Assembly (NCBI GenBank): GCA_902805655.1
Contig: CADCTF010000118.1
Location: forward strand, 1-48,634
DNA from: an uncultured Acidimicrobiales bacterium
GTDB lineage: Bacteria > Actinomycetota > Acidimicrobiia > Acidimicrobiales > CADCTF01
Length of the DNA: 48,634 nt
Reading direction: 5' to 3'
This document shows, piece after piece, positions 24,718 to 35,097 of this stretch. Positions within the stretch are counted from its first letter, which is position 1. Each line of letters begins with the position of its first letter. The position numbers and the translations under genes are program-made. Under the pieces are notes generated by a model. It worked only from the letters and a program-made list of their open reading frames with translations. It made no database searches and was not told where the DNA came from.

Positions 24718-25449
24718 TCAGGCCGGCGTGGACGACGTGAGCGCGTCGTCGGCACCGAAGCGCCGTGCTCCGTGAACCGTCACCGCAGCTCCGCCCGCCA
24801 GCAGACCAAGGAGGAGCAGGCCGGTGTTGACCCGCTTCCAGGCCGGGGCATGGCAGGCCAGGGCCGCCGCATTCGGGTAGGCCGAGTACGAGTCGGCAGC
24901 CACAACCGGGTCCGTACCGAGCAGCGACATCACCGGAGCGCCACAACGCGCTTCGTGGGTCAGGCGGAAGGGTGCTGGGTGGTACTCCACGGATCTAGAG
25001 CCGCGATACGACGCTTCCAGCGGCACCAACATCACGAGGCCGGCAGCCACCGCCACCGCCACGGCAAGTGCGCGGAGCCCGAGCGTCATGGCGGGAACGC
25101 TCCGGACACCGACGCTGGGTCCTCGGCGAGCGCTCGCGAGAGCTACGCCTGTGAGCAGGAGCAGGCTCGCGCTGACCCGTTTCCCGGCCGCAACACCGCA
25201 GGCCACGGGCGCTGAGTCCGGGGTGGCTGGGCGCATGGGAGGGCGGGCGTTCGTCTCGGTGGGCAAGATCGGGTCGTCCGTACCGAGCAGCGCCATCACC
25301 GGGGCACCACAGCGCGCTTCGACGGGAAGGAACAGCAGCGGGCCGTCGTGAGGGACGACGCCCAGATAGGTGGCCCTCATGGGCACGAACATCAGGAGGC
25401 CGGCTGCTACCACCGCGACTGCGGCAAGGGCACGCAGTGCAAGCTTCAT
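24718..25449 (-). CDS. Internally duplicated membrane protein, unknown function
   Basis: A 243-residue protein made of two similar halves (1-120 and 121-243). Each half has an N-terminal hydrophobic helix (LALRALAAVAVVAAGLLMFVP; LGLRALAVAVAVAAGLVMLVP), an external loop with EARCGAPVMALLGTD or EARCGAPVMSLLGTD and a second Cys (ACGVA; ACHAP), then a second helix. Four membrane segments and two potential disulfide-bonded loops are predicted. The second half begins with its own ATG (25089). DNA similarity between halves is high, for example an exact 16-base match at 24911 and 25277. I do not recognise the family. No clear -10 box or ribosome site precedes ATG 25449. Confidence 0.7.
   Translation of the reverse strand: MKLALRALAAVAVVAAGLLMFVPMRATYLGVVPHDGPLLFLPVEARCGAPVMALLGTDDPILPTETNARPPMRPATPDSAPVACGVAAGKRVSASLLLLTGVALASARRGPSVGVRSVPAMTLGLRALAVAVAVAAGLVMLVPLEASYRGSRSVEYHPAPFRLTHEARCGAPVMSLLGTDPVVAADSYSAYPNAAALACHAPAWKRVNTGLLLLGLLAGGAAVTVHGARRFGADDALTSSTPA
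24911..25292. repeat. Direct repeat marking gene duplication, about 366-base period
   Basis: TCCGTACCGAGCAGCG occurs exactly at 24911-24926 and 25277-25292. It is part of a longer, nearly identical stretch coding the Cys motif in both halves of the membrane protein. Confidence 0.75.
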
Positions 25450-25529
25450 GGCTCTGAGACGCTCCCCCCACCGGAACCGTTCCAAGGAACCTCCCCGGTT
25501 CCGACGCCCCACCATCGTGCCAGCGTGGG

Positions 25530-26201
25530 TCAGCGCTCGATGCGGACGTCGCGCAGGTAGTAGGCGTAGGTGCGCCAGCGCCACACCGTGCGGGGCCCCC
25601 AGATCTCCCAGAACATCCGGAGGGTGCGGCGATAGCCCTCGAGCTTGCCGAACTTGTCCCGCTTCGTGCGATGGGTGACGCCCACCATCACCCGGGCGAC
25701 AACGGGGAGGCGGCGGGCGCAGACGACCTCGTCGATCATGATCTCAATGGCGAAGCCGCCCCGGGAGGGCGGCGGGATGGCTTCGAAGACCCAGCGAGGG
25801 ATGATCCGCTCGCCCGTGATCGGCGGGAAGCGGAGCACCAGCCGGCTCCACCATCCGTAGTCGAAGCTCCCGAGCGACATGGCGGCATCGCCCTCGACGA
25901 CCGGGCGGCAGATGGCGTCGAGGTGTGCGGCGGTGATGCCCAGGAGATCGGCGTCTGCGAAGAGGATCAGGTCTGCGTCACTTGCCCGGACGCCGACCTC
26001 CATGGCGCGGCCCTTCGAGCCACTTCCCTCCCGACGGATCACCTTGGCGCCGGCCAGGCGCGCCTGCTCTCCCGTGTCGTCCGAGCTGGCGTCGTCGACC
26101 ACCGTGACCTCGCGGACGAACGCGCAGCCGAGCGCGGCTTCCACGACGATCGCAACCGTCGAGGCTTCGTTCCGGGCAGGGATGACGCAGTCGACGATCA
26201 C
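25530..26201 (-). CDS. Glycosyltransferase family 2
   Basis: A 223-residue GT-A fold enzyme. CVIPARNEASTVAIVVEA is the nucleotide-sugar binding start, VVDDASSDDTGEQARLAGA follows, and LFADADLLG holds the DxD-type metal motif. GGFAIEIMIDEVVCARRLPV resembles the acceptor region of GT2 enzymes acting on lipid carriers. No membrane helix is present. The start is GTG 26201, 27 bases after the lyase stop, so it is probably co-transcribed with the CoA-ester lyase though no functional link is evident. Confidence 0.83.
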   Translation of the reverse strand: MIVDCVIPARNEASTVAIVVEAALGCAFVREVTVVDDASSDDTGEQARLAGAKVIRREGSGSKGRAMEVGVRASDADLILFADADLLGITAAHLDAICRPVVEGDAAMSLGSFDYGWWSRLVLRFPPITGERIIPRWVFEAIPPPSRGGFAIEIMIDEVVCARRLPVVARVMVGVTHRTKRDKFGKLEGYRRTLRMFWEIWGPRTVWRWRTYAYYLRDVRIER

Positions 26202-26228
26202 CAGCTGTCGGCTGCGGCTGGGATCGGG

Positions 26229-27179
26229 CTAGCCGGCAGACCGCTGCAGCCCGGCCCGCGTGCCGCGGGTGACGAACTTGTTGGCCATCTTCCGGGAGGC
26301 CTCGTCGATCATCTCCTCGCCGAACATCACCGCGCCCTTGCGCTCGCCGGCACCGCCTTCGGTCGTGGCCTTCTCGTAGGCCTCGAGGATGGCGTGGGCC
26401 TTGTCGAACTGCTCCTGGGTCGGGGAGAACACCTCGTTGAGGATGGTGACCTGGTCGGGGTGCAGGGCCCACTTGCCGTCGTAGCCGAGGGTGCGCGTGC
26501 GCTTGCAGTAGTCGCGGAAGCCCTCTGGATCACGCACGTAGAGGTACGGCCCGTCGATCACCTGGAGGCCGTTGGCCCGGCCGGCCATGAGGATCTTGTT
26601 GAACACGTAGTGGAAGTGGTCACCCGGGTAGTCGGGGATCTGCACGCCGCCCGTGAGCACCGGCATCTCCATCGACGCCGCGAAGTCGGCCGGGCCGAAG
26701 ATGATGGTCTCGAGCCGGGACGACGCGGCGCAGATCTCCTCGACGTTGATCAGGCCCCGAGCCGTCTCGATCTGGGCCTCGATGCCGATGTGGCCCTGCG
26801 GCAGACCGGCCTTCTTCTCGACCTGGGTGAGGAGCATGTCCATGGCCACCACCTCGGCGGCCGACTGCACCTTCGGCAGCATGATCTCGTCGAGCCGCTC
26901 GCCCGCGTTGCCGACCACCTCGATGATGTCGAACACGGTCCACTCGGTGTCCCAGGCGTTGACGCGCACGCACAGGGTGCGGTCACCCCAGTCGAGGTTC
27001 TTGATGGCGTCGACCACCTTGGCCCGAGCCGCCTCCTTCTCGAGCGGTGCCACGGAGTCCTCGAGGTCGAGGAACGTCATGTCGGCGGGGACGCTCGGGC
27101 CCTTCTGCAGGAACCGCTCGCTCGAACCGGGCACGGAGAGGCAGGAGCGACGAGGCAGGTCACGGGTGCGGGCAGACAT
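26229..27179 (-). CDS. CoA-ester lyase of HpcH/HpaI-CitE family (beta-methylmalyl/malyl-CoA lyase)
   Basis: A 316-residue TIM-barrel lyase. RRSCLSVPGSSERFLQK is the CoA-phosphate binding start, FLDLEDSVAPLEK gives the first acidic metal ligands, GIEAQIETARGLINVEEI carries the catalytic/metal Glu, and ETIIFGPADFAASM the second metal Asp. GYDGKWALHPDQVTILNEVFSP and EEMIDEASRKMANK match the lyase of Streptomyces ethylmalonyl-CoA clusters closely, from memory. Likely reaction: beta-methylmalyl-CoA to glyoxylate and propionyl-CoA, perhaps malyl-CoA as well. ATG 27179 lies 6 bases downstream of TACGAT. Confidence 0.83.
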   Translation of the reverse strand: MSARTRDLPRRSCLSVPGSSERFLQKGPSVPADMTFLDLEDSVAPLEKEAARAKVVDAIKNLDWGDRTLCVRVNAWDTEWTVFDIIEVVGNAGERLDEIMLPKVQSAAEVVAMDMLLTQVEKKAGLPQGHIGIEAQIETARGLINVEEICAASSRLETIIFGPADFAASMEMPVLTGGVQIPDYPGDHFHYVFNKILMAGRANGLQVIDGPYLYVRDPEGFRDYCKRTRTLGYDGKWALHPDQVTILNEVFSPTQEQFDKAHAILEAYEKATTEGGAGERKGAVMFGEEMIDEASRKMANKFVTRGTRAGLQRSAG

Positions 27180-27185
27180 GGCGGA

Positions 27186-27191
27186 ATCGTA
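27186..27191 (-). promoter_or_regulatory. -10 box (TACGAT) for CoA-ester lyase gene
   Basis: The minus strand reads TACGAT, 6 bases, ATG 27179. Confidence 0.5.
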
Positions 27192-27271
27192 CGGTCGGTC
27201 GGGCGCGGCCTGCCAAGTCGTCCCGGCGGGAGGGCGTCCGGCACGGAGGCGCGGGCCCCGCGGCCTGCCCG

Positions 27272-29432
<2,161 letters not shown>

Positions 29433-29440
<8 letters not shown>

Positions 29441-30116
29441 GCCGGGCGCGGAAGAACTCGATGGTGCGCGACCAGGCCAGCTCGGCGGCCGCCGGGTCGT
29501 AGACCTCCGGACGGGAGTCGTTGAAGAAGGCATGGTCGGCGCCCGGGTAGATGAACATCTCCACCTCGACGCCGCTGTCACGAAGCGTCGTCTCCAACGA
29601 CCGGACGGCGTCGGGGTTGGCCCACCCGTCCTCGGCGGCGTAGTGGCCCTGCACCGCGGCCCGGAGCTTGGAGTAGTCGGGCTGGGCGTCCTTCCAGGGG
29701 ATCAGGCCGTAGAAGGGCGCAACCGCGCTCACCGCATCGGGGCGCTGGGTGGCCAGCACCAGAGCGAGGCCGCCACCCATGCAGAAGCCGACGACACCGA
29801 CCCGACCGTTGCCCTTGTCCCGCAGGAAGTCGACGGCGCCGCTCATGTCCCGACCGGCCTGGTCGAGGTTCAGAGCCATCATCGCCTTGCCGGCCTCGTC
29901 GGGCTCGGTGGTGGTCTCACCGCGGTAGAGGTCGGGCGCGAGGGCGTTGAAGCCCTCGGCGGCGAAGCGCTCGCACACGTCGCGGATGTGGGGCACGAGG
30001 CCCCACCACTCCTGGATGACCACGATGCCGGGCCGGGTCTCAGGACCCTCGGCGGCCGGAGCGAAGTGGCCCCGGCCGTTCGTGCCATTGCTCGGAAACT
30101 CGACGATGTCACCCAT
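29433..30116 (-). CDS. Dienelactone hydrolase family protein
   Basis: A 227-residue alpha/beta hydrolase. VVIQEWWGL carries Glu36, which activates the nucleophile, and VGFCMGGGLALV gives Cys112 as the nucleophile, both typical of dienelactone hydrolases. GADHAFFNDSR contains the catalytic His near 198. The family opens dienelactone in chlorocatechol degradation, but most genomic copies have unknown ester substrates, and no aromatic degradation cluster is here. It is translationally coupled to the downstream S9 peptidase. ATG 30116 is 7 bases after a TACGTT box. Confidence 0.87.
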
Positions 30117-30123
30117 GGGCGCG

Positions 30124-30129
30124 AACGTA
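30124..30129 (-). promoter_or_regulatory. -10 box (TACGTT) for dienelactone hydrolase/S9 peptidase operon
   Basis: The minus strand reads TACGTT, 7 bases, ATG 30116. Confidence 0.5.
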
Positions 30130-30146
30130 CCGCCCGAGTGGACCCG

Positions 30147-30605
30147 CTAGTAGCGGCCGCCGAGCTTGGAGTGGTCCCACGACACGACGGTCTCGACGTC
30201 GACCCTCACGGCGAACCGCTTGGCACCCATCCCCGAGAGGCTCTGCCGCGCCGCATCGGTGAGCGGGCCGGTGTAGCGCTCGTAGACGCTCTCGCCGACG
30301 GCACGCACGTATTCGGGATCATCGACCACCACGCCTCGACCCACGAGCTGGACGCCACGAAGCTCGGCGTAGGACTCGCCCGACTCCACCAGCCCCGTCA
30401 GGTTCGGGTTGCGCAGCAGGTTGCGGATCTTCTGCGACTTCCCGTAGGTCCAGAAGGCGACGTCGCCGCCCACGAAGCCGTACCACATGGCGACCAGGTC
30501 GATCCGACCGCTCGGCCGAACCGTGGCCACGTTGAGCACGTGGCGACCGAGCAGGAAGTCGCTCACCTCGGCATCCGACATGGCGATGGAGCCCCGACGA
30601 CTCAT
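30147..30605 (-). CDS. PPOX-class split-barrel oxidoreductase
   Basis: A 152-residue split-barrel protein of the pyridoxamine-phosphate oxidase-like superfamily. DFLLGRHVLNVATVRPSGRIDLVAMWYGFV is split across the cofactor-binding strands, and AFWTYGKSQKIRNLLRNPNLTGLVE is the usual phosphate-binding segment. Many actinobacterial members use F420 or FMN, some bind heme or biliverdin; I cannot decide which. Its ATG overlaps the TGA stop of the upstream eIF2B-like gene by one base (TGATG), so the two are translated together. Confidence 0.8.
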   Translation of the reverse strand: MSRRGSIAMSDAEVSDFLLGRHVLNVATVRPSGRIDLVAMWYGFVGGDVAFWTYGKSQKIRNLLRNPNLTGLVESGESYAELRGVQLVGRGVVVDDPEYVRAVGESVYERYTGPLTDAARQSLSGMGAKRFAVRVDVETVVSWDHSKLGGRY

Positions 30606-31408
30606 CAGCCGGCGAACCGCAACAGCTCGGGGGCCACCGGGCAGTCGGCGCGCTTCCACGCGTCCGCCGCCGGCTCGACACCTTGGGGACCCACCACGGA
30701 CGTGGCCCACTCGAGGGGCACGACCTCGTCGGGCAGAGCCCACGCATCGTCGGTGTCGGCCAGGCGCTCGACGAGGGCCTGCCAGAGCCGCGCCGGCAGC
30801 ACCCGGCCGACGCCGGCGACGACCCACACGTCGATGCCGAGACTTCTCGCCACGGCCGCCGCGGCCAATGAGCCCGACTGGGCGAGGAAGCCGTCGGGGC
30901 CCAGGGCACTGGCTTCGAGCAGCACGAGCCCGCTCTCGCGCACTGCTGCCCCCAGACCTGCCTCCGGCACGTCGAACGCCTCCACCCCCGCTGCGTCGAG
31001 CCTGCGCGCAAGAGCGCGGCCATCGCCGTTGCACTCCACCACGAGCACCTCGACGTCACCTCGCCGCCGAAGCGCCTCGGACGCCTGCTCGGGCCAGCCG
31101 ATGACCGTCACGGTGACGTCGTCGGCGAGCTGGGCGGCCAGGACCTGGCTGGTGGGGTCCGCCTCTAGCTGGGCGGCTGCCGCCCACGCCTCGGCCGACG
31201 GGTCGTTCGCCACCAGCACCTTGGCCGCCAGCCACCAGATTGGCCCGGCGATCGTGTGCCGGTCGACCAGGCGGCGACAACCGGTCACCATGCCGGCCCC
31301 ATCGCCTCCGCCGGAGGCCAGCGCCACCGCCGCCTCGCGCGCCAGCACACCGGGCCCGGCGCCCTCCGCCCGCGCCACCCATCGCAGCCGCTCGATCGGG
31401 TGTGCCAT
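30605..31408 (-). CDS. eIF2B/MtnA-fold protein
   Basis: A 267-residue protein. The C-terminal half matches the initiation-factor-2B/ribose-1,5-bisphosphate isomerase fold: VLVVECNGDGRALARRL, then LLEASALGPDGFLAQSGSLAAAAVARSLGIDV-like sequence in which GPDG and the preceding acidic position correspond to the sugar-phosphate site. The N-terminal half is helical and Ala-rich. In bacteria this fold includes methylthioribose-1-phosphate isomerase, but the length and divergence here argue against a direct MtnA assignment. TAGGGT lies 7 bases upstream of ATG 31408. Coupling to a PPOX protein is the only functional clue. Confidence 0.65.
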   Translation of the reverse strand: MAHPIERLRWVARAEGAGPGVLAREAAVALASGGGDGAGMVTGCRRLVDRHTIAGPIWWLAAKVLVANDPSAEAWAAAAQLEADPTSQVLAAQLADDVTVTVIGWPEQASEALRRRGDVEVLVVECNGDGRALARRLDAAGVEAFDVPEAGLGAAVRESGLVLLEASALGPDGFLAQSGSLAAAAVARSLGIDVWVVAGVGRVLPARLWQALVERLADTDDAWALPDEVVPLEWATSVVGPQGVEPAADAWKRADCPVAPELLRFAG

Positions 31409-31415
31409 CGACCGG

Positions 31416-31421
31416 ACCCTA
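31416..31421 (-). promoter_or_regulatory. -10 box (TAGGGT) for eIF2B-like/PPOX operon
   Basis: The minus strand reads TAGGGT, 7 bases, ATG 31408. Confidence 0.5.
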
Positions 31422-31436
31422 CTTCGAGCCGGTCGG

Positions 31437-31946
31437 CTAGACGCCCCTCCCGGGCTGCCAGATCATCAGGCCGATGATGACGACGAGCAGCAGGTTGAGC
31501 ACCATGCCGCCGGCCGCCAGCTTCTTGCCCAGCTTCTCCATCTCGGCCATCTGCGGCGGCGGCCCACCGGCGGACGGCCCACTGGAGAGCAGGTCTCGCG
31601 AGAGACCCAGCATGCGCTTCGACGACGGCCTCATCACGCCGTGCGATATCCCGATGCCGATGATGTAGAGGACGAAGGATGCCGAGATCCAGGTCTCGCT
31701 GAACTCGATCTGGCCGTCGCTCACCAGCACCAGGAGAATGCCCAGTACGGGCACCGCGTAGACGAGCTTCTCCGCGACCTCGCTGACGAAGTGGTTGGCC
31801 TCGCCGATGGCCAGGCCGCCCTCGCCCTGCCGCTTCTTGGCCTGGGCGCCGTAGAGGCCGTTGAGCACGAGCGGGCCGAAGCCGACCACGACCGCGAGGA
31901 TGTGCAGCAGCAGCAGTGCCTTGTAGAGGCCGCCATTCGGACCCAT
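31437..31946 (-). CDS. DUF2269-like four-helix membrane protein
   Basis: A 169-residue membrane protein with helices at about 9-29, 60-78, 87-104 and 145-164. LHILAVVVGFGPLVLNGLYG is typical of DUF2269 and related integral proteins; a conserved His lies in the first helix. The loop between helices 3 and 4 is Gly/Pro-rich. No function is known. It has a proper ribosome site (GGAAGG, 6 bases before the ATG), and no TAnnnT box at the leaderless distance. It is divergent from the thioredoxin-fold gene. Confidence 0.7.
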   Translation of the reverse strand: MGPNGGLYKALLLLHILAVVVGFGPLVLNGLYGAQAKKRQGEGGLAIGEANHFVSEVAEKLVYAVPVLGILLVLVSDGQIEFSETWISASFVLYIIGIGISHGVMRPSSKRMLGLSRDLLSSGPSAGGPPPQMAEMEKLGKKLAAGGMVLNLLLVVIIGLMIWQPGRGV

Positions 31947-31948
31947 GG

Positions 31949-31960
31949 CCTTCCTTCCCT
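31949..31960 (-). promoter_or_regulatory. Ribosome binding site of DUF2269-like gene
   Basis: The minus strand has AGGGAAGGAAGG just before ATG 31946, containing two overlapping GGAAGG matches. The longer-spaced copy is 6 bases from the start. Confidence 0.55.
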
Positions 31961-31985
31961 CGCAGATACGACGGTCGCCGACCCC

Positions 31986-32004
31986 CGGCGCCTGGAAAGC
32001 GCCG
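31986..32004. other. Perfect hairpin in divergent intergenic region
   Basis: CGGCGC-CTGGAAA-GCGCCG, a 6-base stem with a 7-base loop, lies between two divergent starts. A CGCGATCGCG palindrome follows at 32027-32036. Either could be an operator or a 5' leader element of the DUF2269 gene. Confidence 0.35.
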
Positions 32005-32063
32005 AGGGTATCCGGCCGGCCGGGGGCGCGATCGCGATTGCACCTGCACAGGCACTGACTCGC

Positions 32064-32069
32064 TACCTT
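32064..32069 (+). promoter_or_regulatory. -10 box (TACCTT) for thioredoxin-fold gene
   Basis: TACCTT, 8 bases, GTG 32078. Confidence 0.45.
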
Positions 32070-32077
32070 TCTACGCC

Positions 32078-32566
32078 GTGGCCAGCGATCCGTCCCCCGA
32101 CCTCCTCCTCACGCCGATAAACGGCGAGGGACGGACGGTGAGCCAGTGGCTTACGACCTTCCACCTGCTCCTCATCGGGCTCGATCCGTACACGTCCGAG
32201 TCGTCGTGGGTGCTCCCCGTGGCCGAGCGGACCATGCGGAGCTTCGAGCAGGCCGACGTGCGGGTGGCGTGGCTCGTCACGGCCGATGCGAGGGACTGCG
32301 AGCGCTTCCTCGGGCCGCTCTCACGCAACGGGCTCGTGTTCCAGGACCCCGAGCGCGAAGTGGTGAAGGCGCTCGGCCTGCAGCGCCTGCCGGCGATCGT
32401 CCACCTGGCCATGGACGGCACCGTGCGGAACAGCGCCGAAGGCTGGCACCCGGCCACGTGGCGCCGCGTCACCGATCACCTGGCGAAGGTCACCCGGTGG
32501 ACCGGACCCACGTTGGGCATGCCGAAGGACCCCGGGCCGTTCGAGGGCTCTCCCGCGCTGGCCTGA
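32078..32566 (+). CDS. Thioredoxin-fold protein lacking redox cysteines
   Basis: A 162-residue protein. The order of elements (LLLIGLDPYTSESSWVLPVAERTM, VRVAWLVTADARDCERFL, LVFQDPEREVVKALGLQRLPAIVHLAMDG) follows a peroxiredoxin/thioredoxin fold, including the cis-Pro at LPAIV. The position where CxxC would stand reads PYTSESS, so there is no active-site Cys; the only Cys is in ARDCERF. A binding or structural role is more likely than a redox one. The GTG start is supported by the TACCTT box 8 bases upstream. Confidence 0.6.
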   Translation: MASDPSPDLLLTPINGEGRTVSQWLTTFHLLLIGLDPYTSESSWVLPVAERTMRSFEQADVRVAWLVTADARDCERFLGPLSRNGLVFQDPEREVVKALGLQRLPAIVHLAMDGTVRNSAEGWHPATWRRVTDHLAKVTRWTGPTLGMPKDPGPFEGSPALA

Positions 32567-32598
32567 GCCGACCGGCTCAGAGGCAGGCTTCCAAGCGC

Positions 32599-33993
32599 CT
32601 ACCTCGTGCCGCCCTTGGTCTGGGAGAACACGTCGAGGGCCTTGTCCAGCTCCACGTCGGTCATCCATCCCCGCTCGAGCACGAGCTCGCGAATGGTGCG
32701 ACCGGTCTTGGTCGACTCCTTGATGACCTCGGCCGCCTTCTCGTAGCCGATGTGGGGGTTCAAGGAGGTTCCGATCGAGGGCGACGACTCGGCGTAGGCC
32801 TTGCACTGCTCGACGTTGGCCTCGATGCCGTCGATGCACTTGTCCTGGAAGACGCGACTCACGTTCGACAGCAGACGGATGGACTCGAGCAGGTTGCGAG
32901 CCATCACCGGCAGGTAGACGTTGAGCTCGAACGCGCCCTGCGAGCCGGCGAAGGCCACTGCTGCGTCGTTGCCGAAGACCTGGACGGCCACCTGAGTCAC
33001 AGCTTCCGGGATCACCGGGTTCACCTTGCCGGGCATGATCGAGCTGCCTGGCTGCAGGTCGGGGAGCAGGATCTCGCCCAGGCCGGTGCGCGGACCAGAG
33101 CCCATCCAGCGCAGGTCGTTGGCGATCTTGGTGAGGGCCACCGCAAGCGTCCGGAGCTGGCCCGACGCCTCCACCAGCGGATCGCGGGACGCTTGGGCCG
33201 CGAAGTGGTCGCGAGCCTCGATGAGCGGCAGGTCGAGGTCTTCGGCCAGCTTGGCGATCACCCGGGCGGCGAAGCCCTTGGGGACGTTGAGCCCGGTGCC
33301 GGTGGCGCTGCCGCCGAGCGGAAGCTCACCCACTCGCGGGATCACGGACTCGATGCGCTCGATGGCCTGGTCGATCTGGGCGGCGTAGCCGCCGAACTCC
33401 TGGCCGAGGGTGACGGGCACGGCGTCCATGAGGTGCGTACGGCCCGACTTCACCACCTTCTTGAACTGCTTCGACTTCTGACGCAGGCCGTCCGCCAGGT
33501 GTCGCAGCGCAGGCAGCAGGTCCTCCTGCATCGACCGCGCCGCGGCGATGTGGATGGCCGAAGGGAACATGTCGTTCGACGACAGCGGGTCGTTCACGTC
33601 GTCGTTGGGATGCACCGACTCGCCGAGCGTCTCCGCCGCTAGGGACGCCAGGACCTCGTTCATGTTCATGTTCGACGAGGTGCCGGAGCCGGTCTGGAAC
33701 ACGTCGATCGGGAACTGGTCGGCCCACTGCCCGTCGACCACCTGCCGCGCCGCCGCCTGGATGGCCTCGGACTTGGCCTTCGGAAGCACCTTGCGCCGGC
33801 CGTTCTCCGCGGCGACGGCCCCCTTGATGGCGGCGAGGGCGGAGATCAAGCTCGGGTCGAGCTGCACTCCCGAGATGGGGAAGTTCTCGACCGCTCGCTG
33901 CGTCTGTGCCCTCCATCGAGCCGATGTGGGCACTCGAACATCGCCCATCGTGTCCCGTTCGATGCGGTACTCCACCTGCTCGTCGGCCGTCAT
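32599..33993 (-). CDS. fumC: Class II fumarate hydratase
   Basis: A 464-residue fumarase/aspartase-superfamily enzyme. [13 protein letters not shown], then [41 protein letters not shown]-type sequence and the signature [16 protein letters not shown] are all present. The catalytic Ser is in the GSSIMPGK loop. It interconverts fumarate and malate in the TCA cycle. ATG 33993 follows TACCGT by 7 bases. Aspartase is excluded only by overall resemblance to FumC, not by a specific residue. Confidence 0.9.
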   Translation of the reverse strand: MTADEQVEYRIERDTMGDVRVPTSARWRAQTQRAVENFPISGVQLDPSLISALAAIKGAVAAENGRRKVLPKAKSEAIQAAARQVVDGQWADQFPIDVFQTGSGTSSNMNMNEVLASLAAETLGESVHPNDDVNDPLSSNDMFPSAIHIAAARSMQEDLLPALRHLADGLRQKSKQFKKVVKSGRTHLMDAVPVTLGQEFGGYAAQIDQAIERIESVIPRVGELPLGGSATGTGLNVPKGFAARVIAKLAEDLDLPLIEARDHFAAQASRDPLVEASGQLRTLAVALTKIANDLRWMGSGPRTGLGEILLPDLQPGSSIMPGKVNPVIPEAVTQVAVQVFGNDAAVAFAGSQGAFELNVYLPVMARNLLESIRLLSNVSRVFQDKCIDGIEANVEQCKAYAESSPSIGTSLNPHIGYEKAAEVIKESTKTGRTIRELVLERGWMTDVELDKALDVFSQTKGGTR

Positions 33994-34000
33994 GGGTCGA

Positions 34001-34006
34001 ACGGTA
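34001..34006 (-). promoter_or_regulatory. -10 box (TACCGT) for fumC
   Basis: The minus strand reads TACCGT, 7 bases, ATG 33993. Confidence 0.5.
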
Positions 34007-34130
34007 CCCAAGCCGTCCGGACCCGACGAACTTCGCGCGCTGTTTGCCCGTACGAGTGCGAGGTGCAGTTCCACCGCCGCGGCTCCGTCGGTGGCGGCGG
34101 CGTCTCCTGAGCCGGCCCCGGGGCTCCCGC

Positions 34131-34136
34131 TAGGGT
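34131..34136 (+). promoter_or_regulatory. -10 box (TAGGGT) for F420-type oxidoreductase gene
   Basis: TAGGGT, 7 bases, ATG 34144. Confidence 0.5.
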
Positions 34137-34143
34137 CCGCCCG

Positions 34144-35049
34144 ATGGAGATCGGCGTCTTCGTGGAGAACACCCGCACGGTCGACGGCTCAGCCGACCTG
34201 GACGCGTACATCGCCCGGGTGCAGGAAGTGGCTGCGGCCGGCATCTCGTCGGTGTGGTCGCCGCAGATCTTCGGCTTCGACGCGCTCACGGCGCTGGCCA
34301 TCGCCGGCCGGGAGGTGCCGTCGGTCCGCCTCGGCACAGCCGTGGTGCCCACCTATCCTCGGCACCCCATGGTGCTGGCCCAGTCGGCGCTCACCACGTC
34401 GTTCGCGTGCGGAGGGCGCCTCACCCTCGGCATCGGGCTGTCCCATCAGGTGGTCGTGGAGAACATGTGGGGCTACTCGTTCGACAAGCCGGCCCGGCAC
34501 ATGGAGGAGTACCTCTCCGCGCTCCTGCCGCTGTTGCGGGGAGAGGCAGTCAACGTGCGCGGTGCAACGGTCACGGCAGCCGGACAGCTGCAGGTGCCGC
34601 CCGGCACCGACGTGCCGGTGGTGGTGGCCGCCCTCGGCCCCAAGATGCTCGCCCTCGCCGGCTCCACCACGGCCGGCACCGTCACCTGGATGACCGGCCC
34701 CGAGACGATCGGGTCGCACATCGCTCCCCTGCTCAGGCAGGCCGCCGATGCCGCCGGGCGTGGTGCGCCGAGGGTCGTGTGCGCTCTGCCCGTGTGCGTC
34801 ACCGATGACGCCGGCGCCGCCCGGGCCAAGGCGGCCCAGGCCTTCCGCAACTACGGCTACCTGCCGTCCTACCGGGCGATGCTCGATCGCGAGGGTGCCG
34901 CCGGCCCGGCCGACGTGGCCATCGTCGGCGACGCGGCCACGGTGAAGGCGGCCATCGCCCAGGTCTTCGAGAAGGGGGCGACCGAGTTCGTAGCCGTCCC
35001 GTTCGATCACGTCGAGGCCACCACGGAGACCGTCGCCGAGCTGGTGTAG
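34144..35049 (+). CDS. LLM-class F420-dependent oxidoreductase
   Basis: A 301-residue luciferase-like TIM-barrel protein. [24 protein letters not shown] is the standard cofactor-site strand, [20 protein letters not shown] the next, and [16 protein letters not shown] follows. This pattern is typical of actinobacterial F420-dependent members. The hydride acceptor is not evident. The next gene is a quinone oxidoreductase 48 bases downstream with its own -10 box, so the pairing may be casual. Confidence 0.85.
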   Translation: MEIGVFVENTRTVDGSADLDAYIARVQEVAAAGISSVWSPQIFGFDALTALAIAGREVPSVRLGTAVVPTYPRHPMVLAQSALTTSFACGGRLTLGIGLSHQVVVENMWGYSFDKPARHMEEYLSALLPLLRGEAVNVRGATVTAAGQLQVPPGTDVPVVVAALGPKMLALAGSTTAGTVTWMTGPETIGSHIAPLLRQAADAAGRGAPRVVCALPVCVTDDAGAARAKAAQAFRNYGYLPSYRAMLDREGAAGPADVAIVGDAATVKAAIAQVFEKGATEFVAVPFDHVEATTETVAELV

Positions 35050-35084
35050 GGCTGGAAGGCGGCAACCGTCGATTCCGGCCCGCC

Positions 35085-35090
35085 TACGTT
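35085..35090 (+). promoter_or_regulatory. -10 box (TACGTT) for quinone oxidoreductase gene
   Basis: TACGTT, 7 bases, ATG 35098. It identifies the ATG rather than a TTG at 35089, which the box overlaps. Confidence 0.5.
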
Positions 35091-35097
35091 GGCGCCC

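Noticed and set aside
27250-27262. GC-rich palindrome (CGCGGGCCCCGCG) downstream of the S9 peptidase as an intrinsic terminator.
   Set aside because: The loop is one to three bases and there is no T-run on the transcribed strand; such palindromes are frequent by chance in this composition.
29532-32120. An 860-codon open frame on the plus strand across five minus-strand genes.
   Set aside because: Each of the opposite-strand genes has clear motifs, whereas this translation has none and spans several genuine intergenic gaps.
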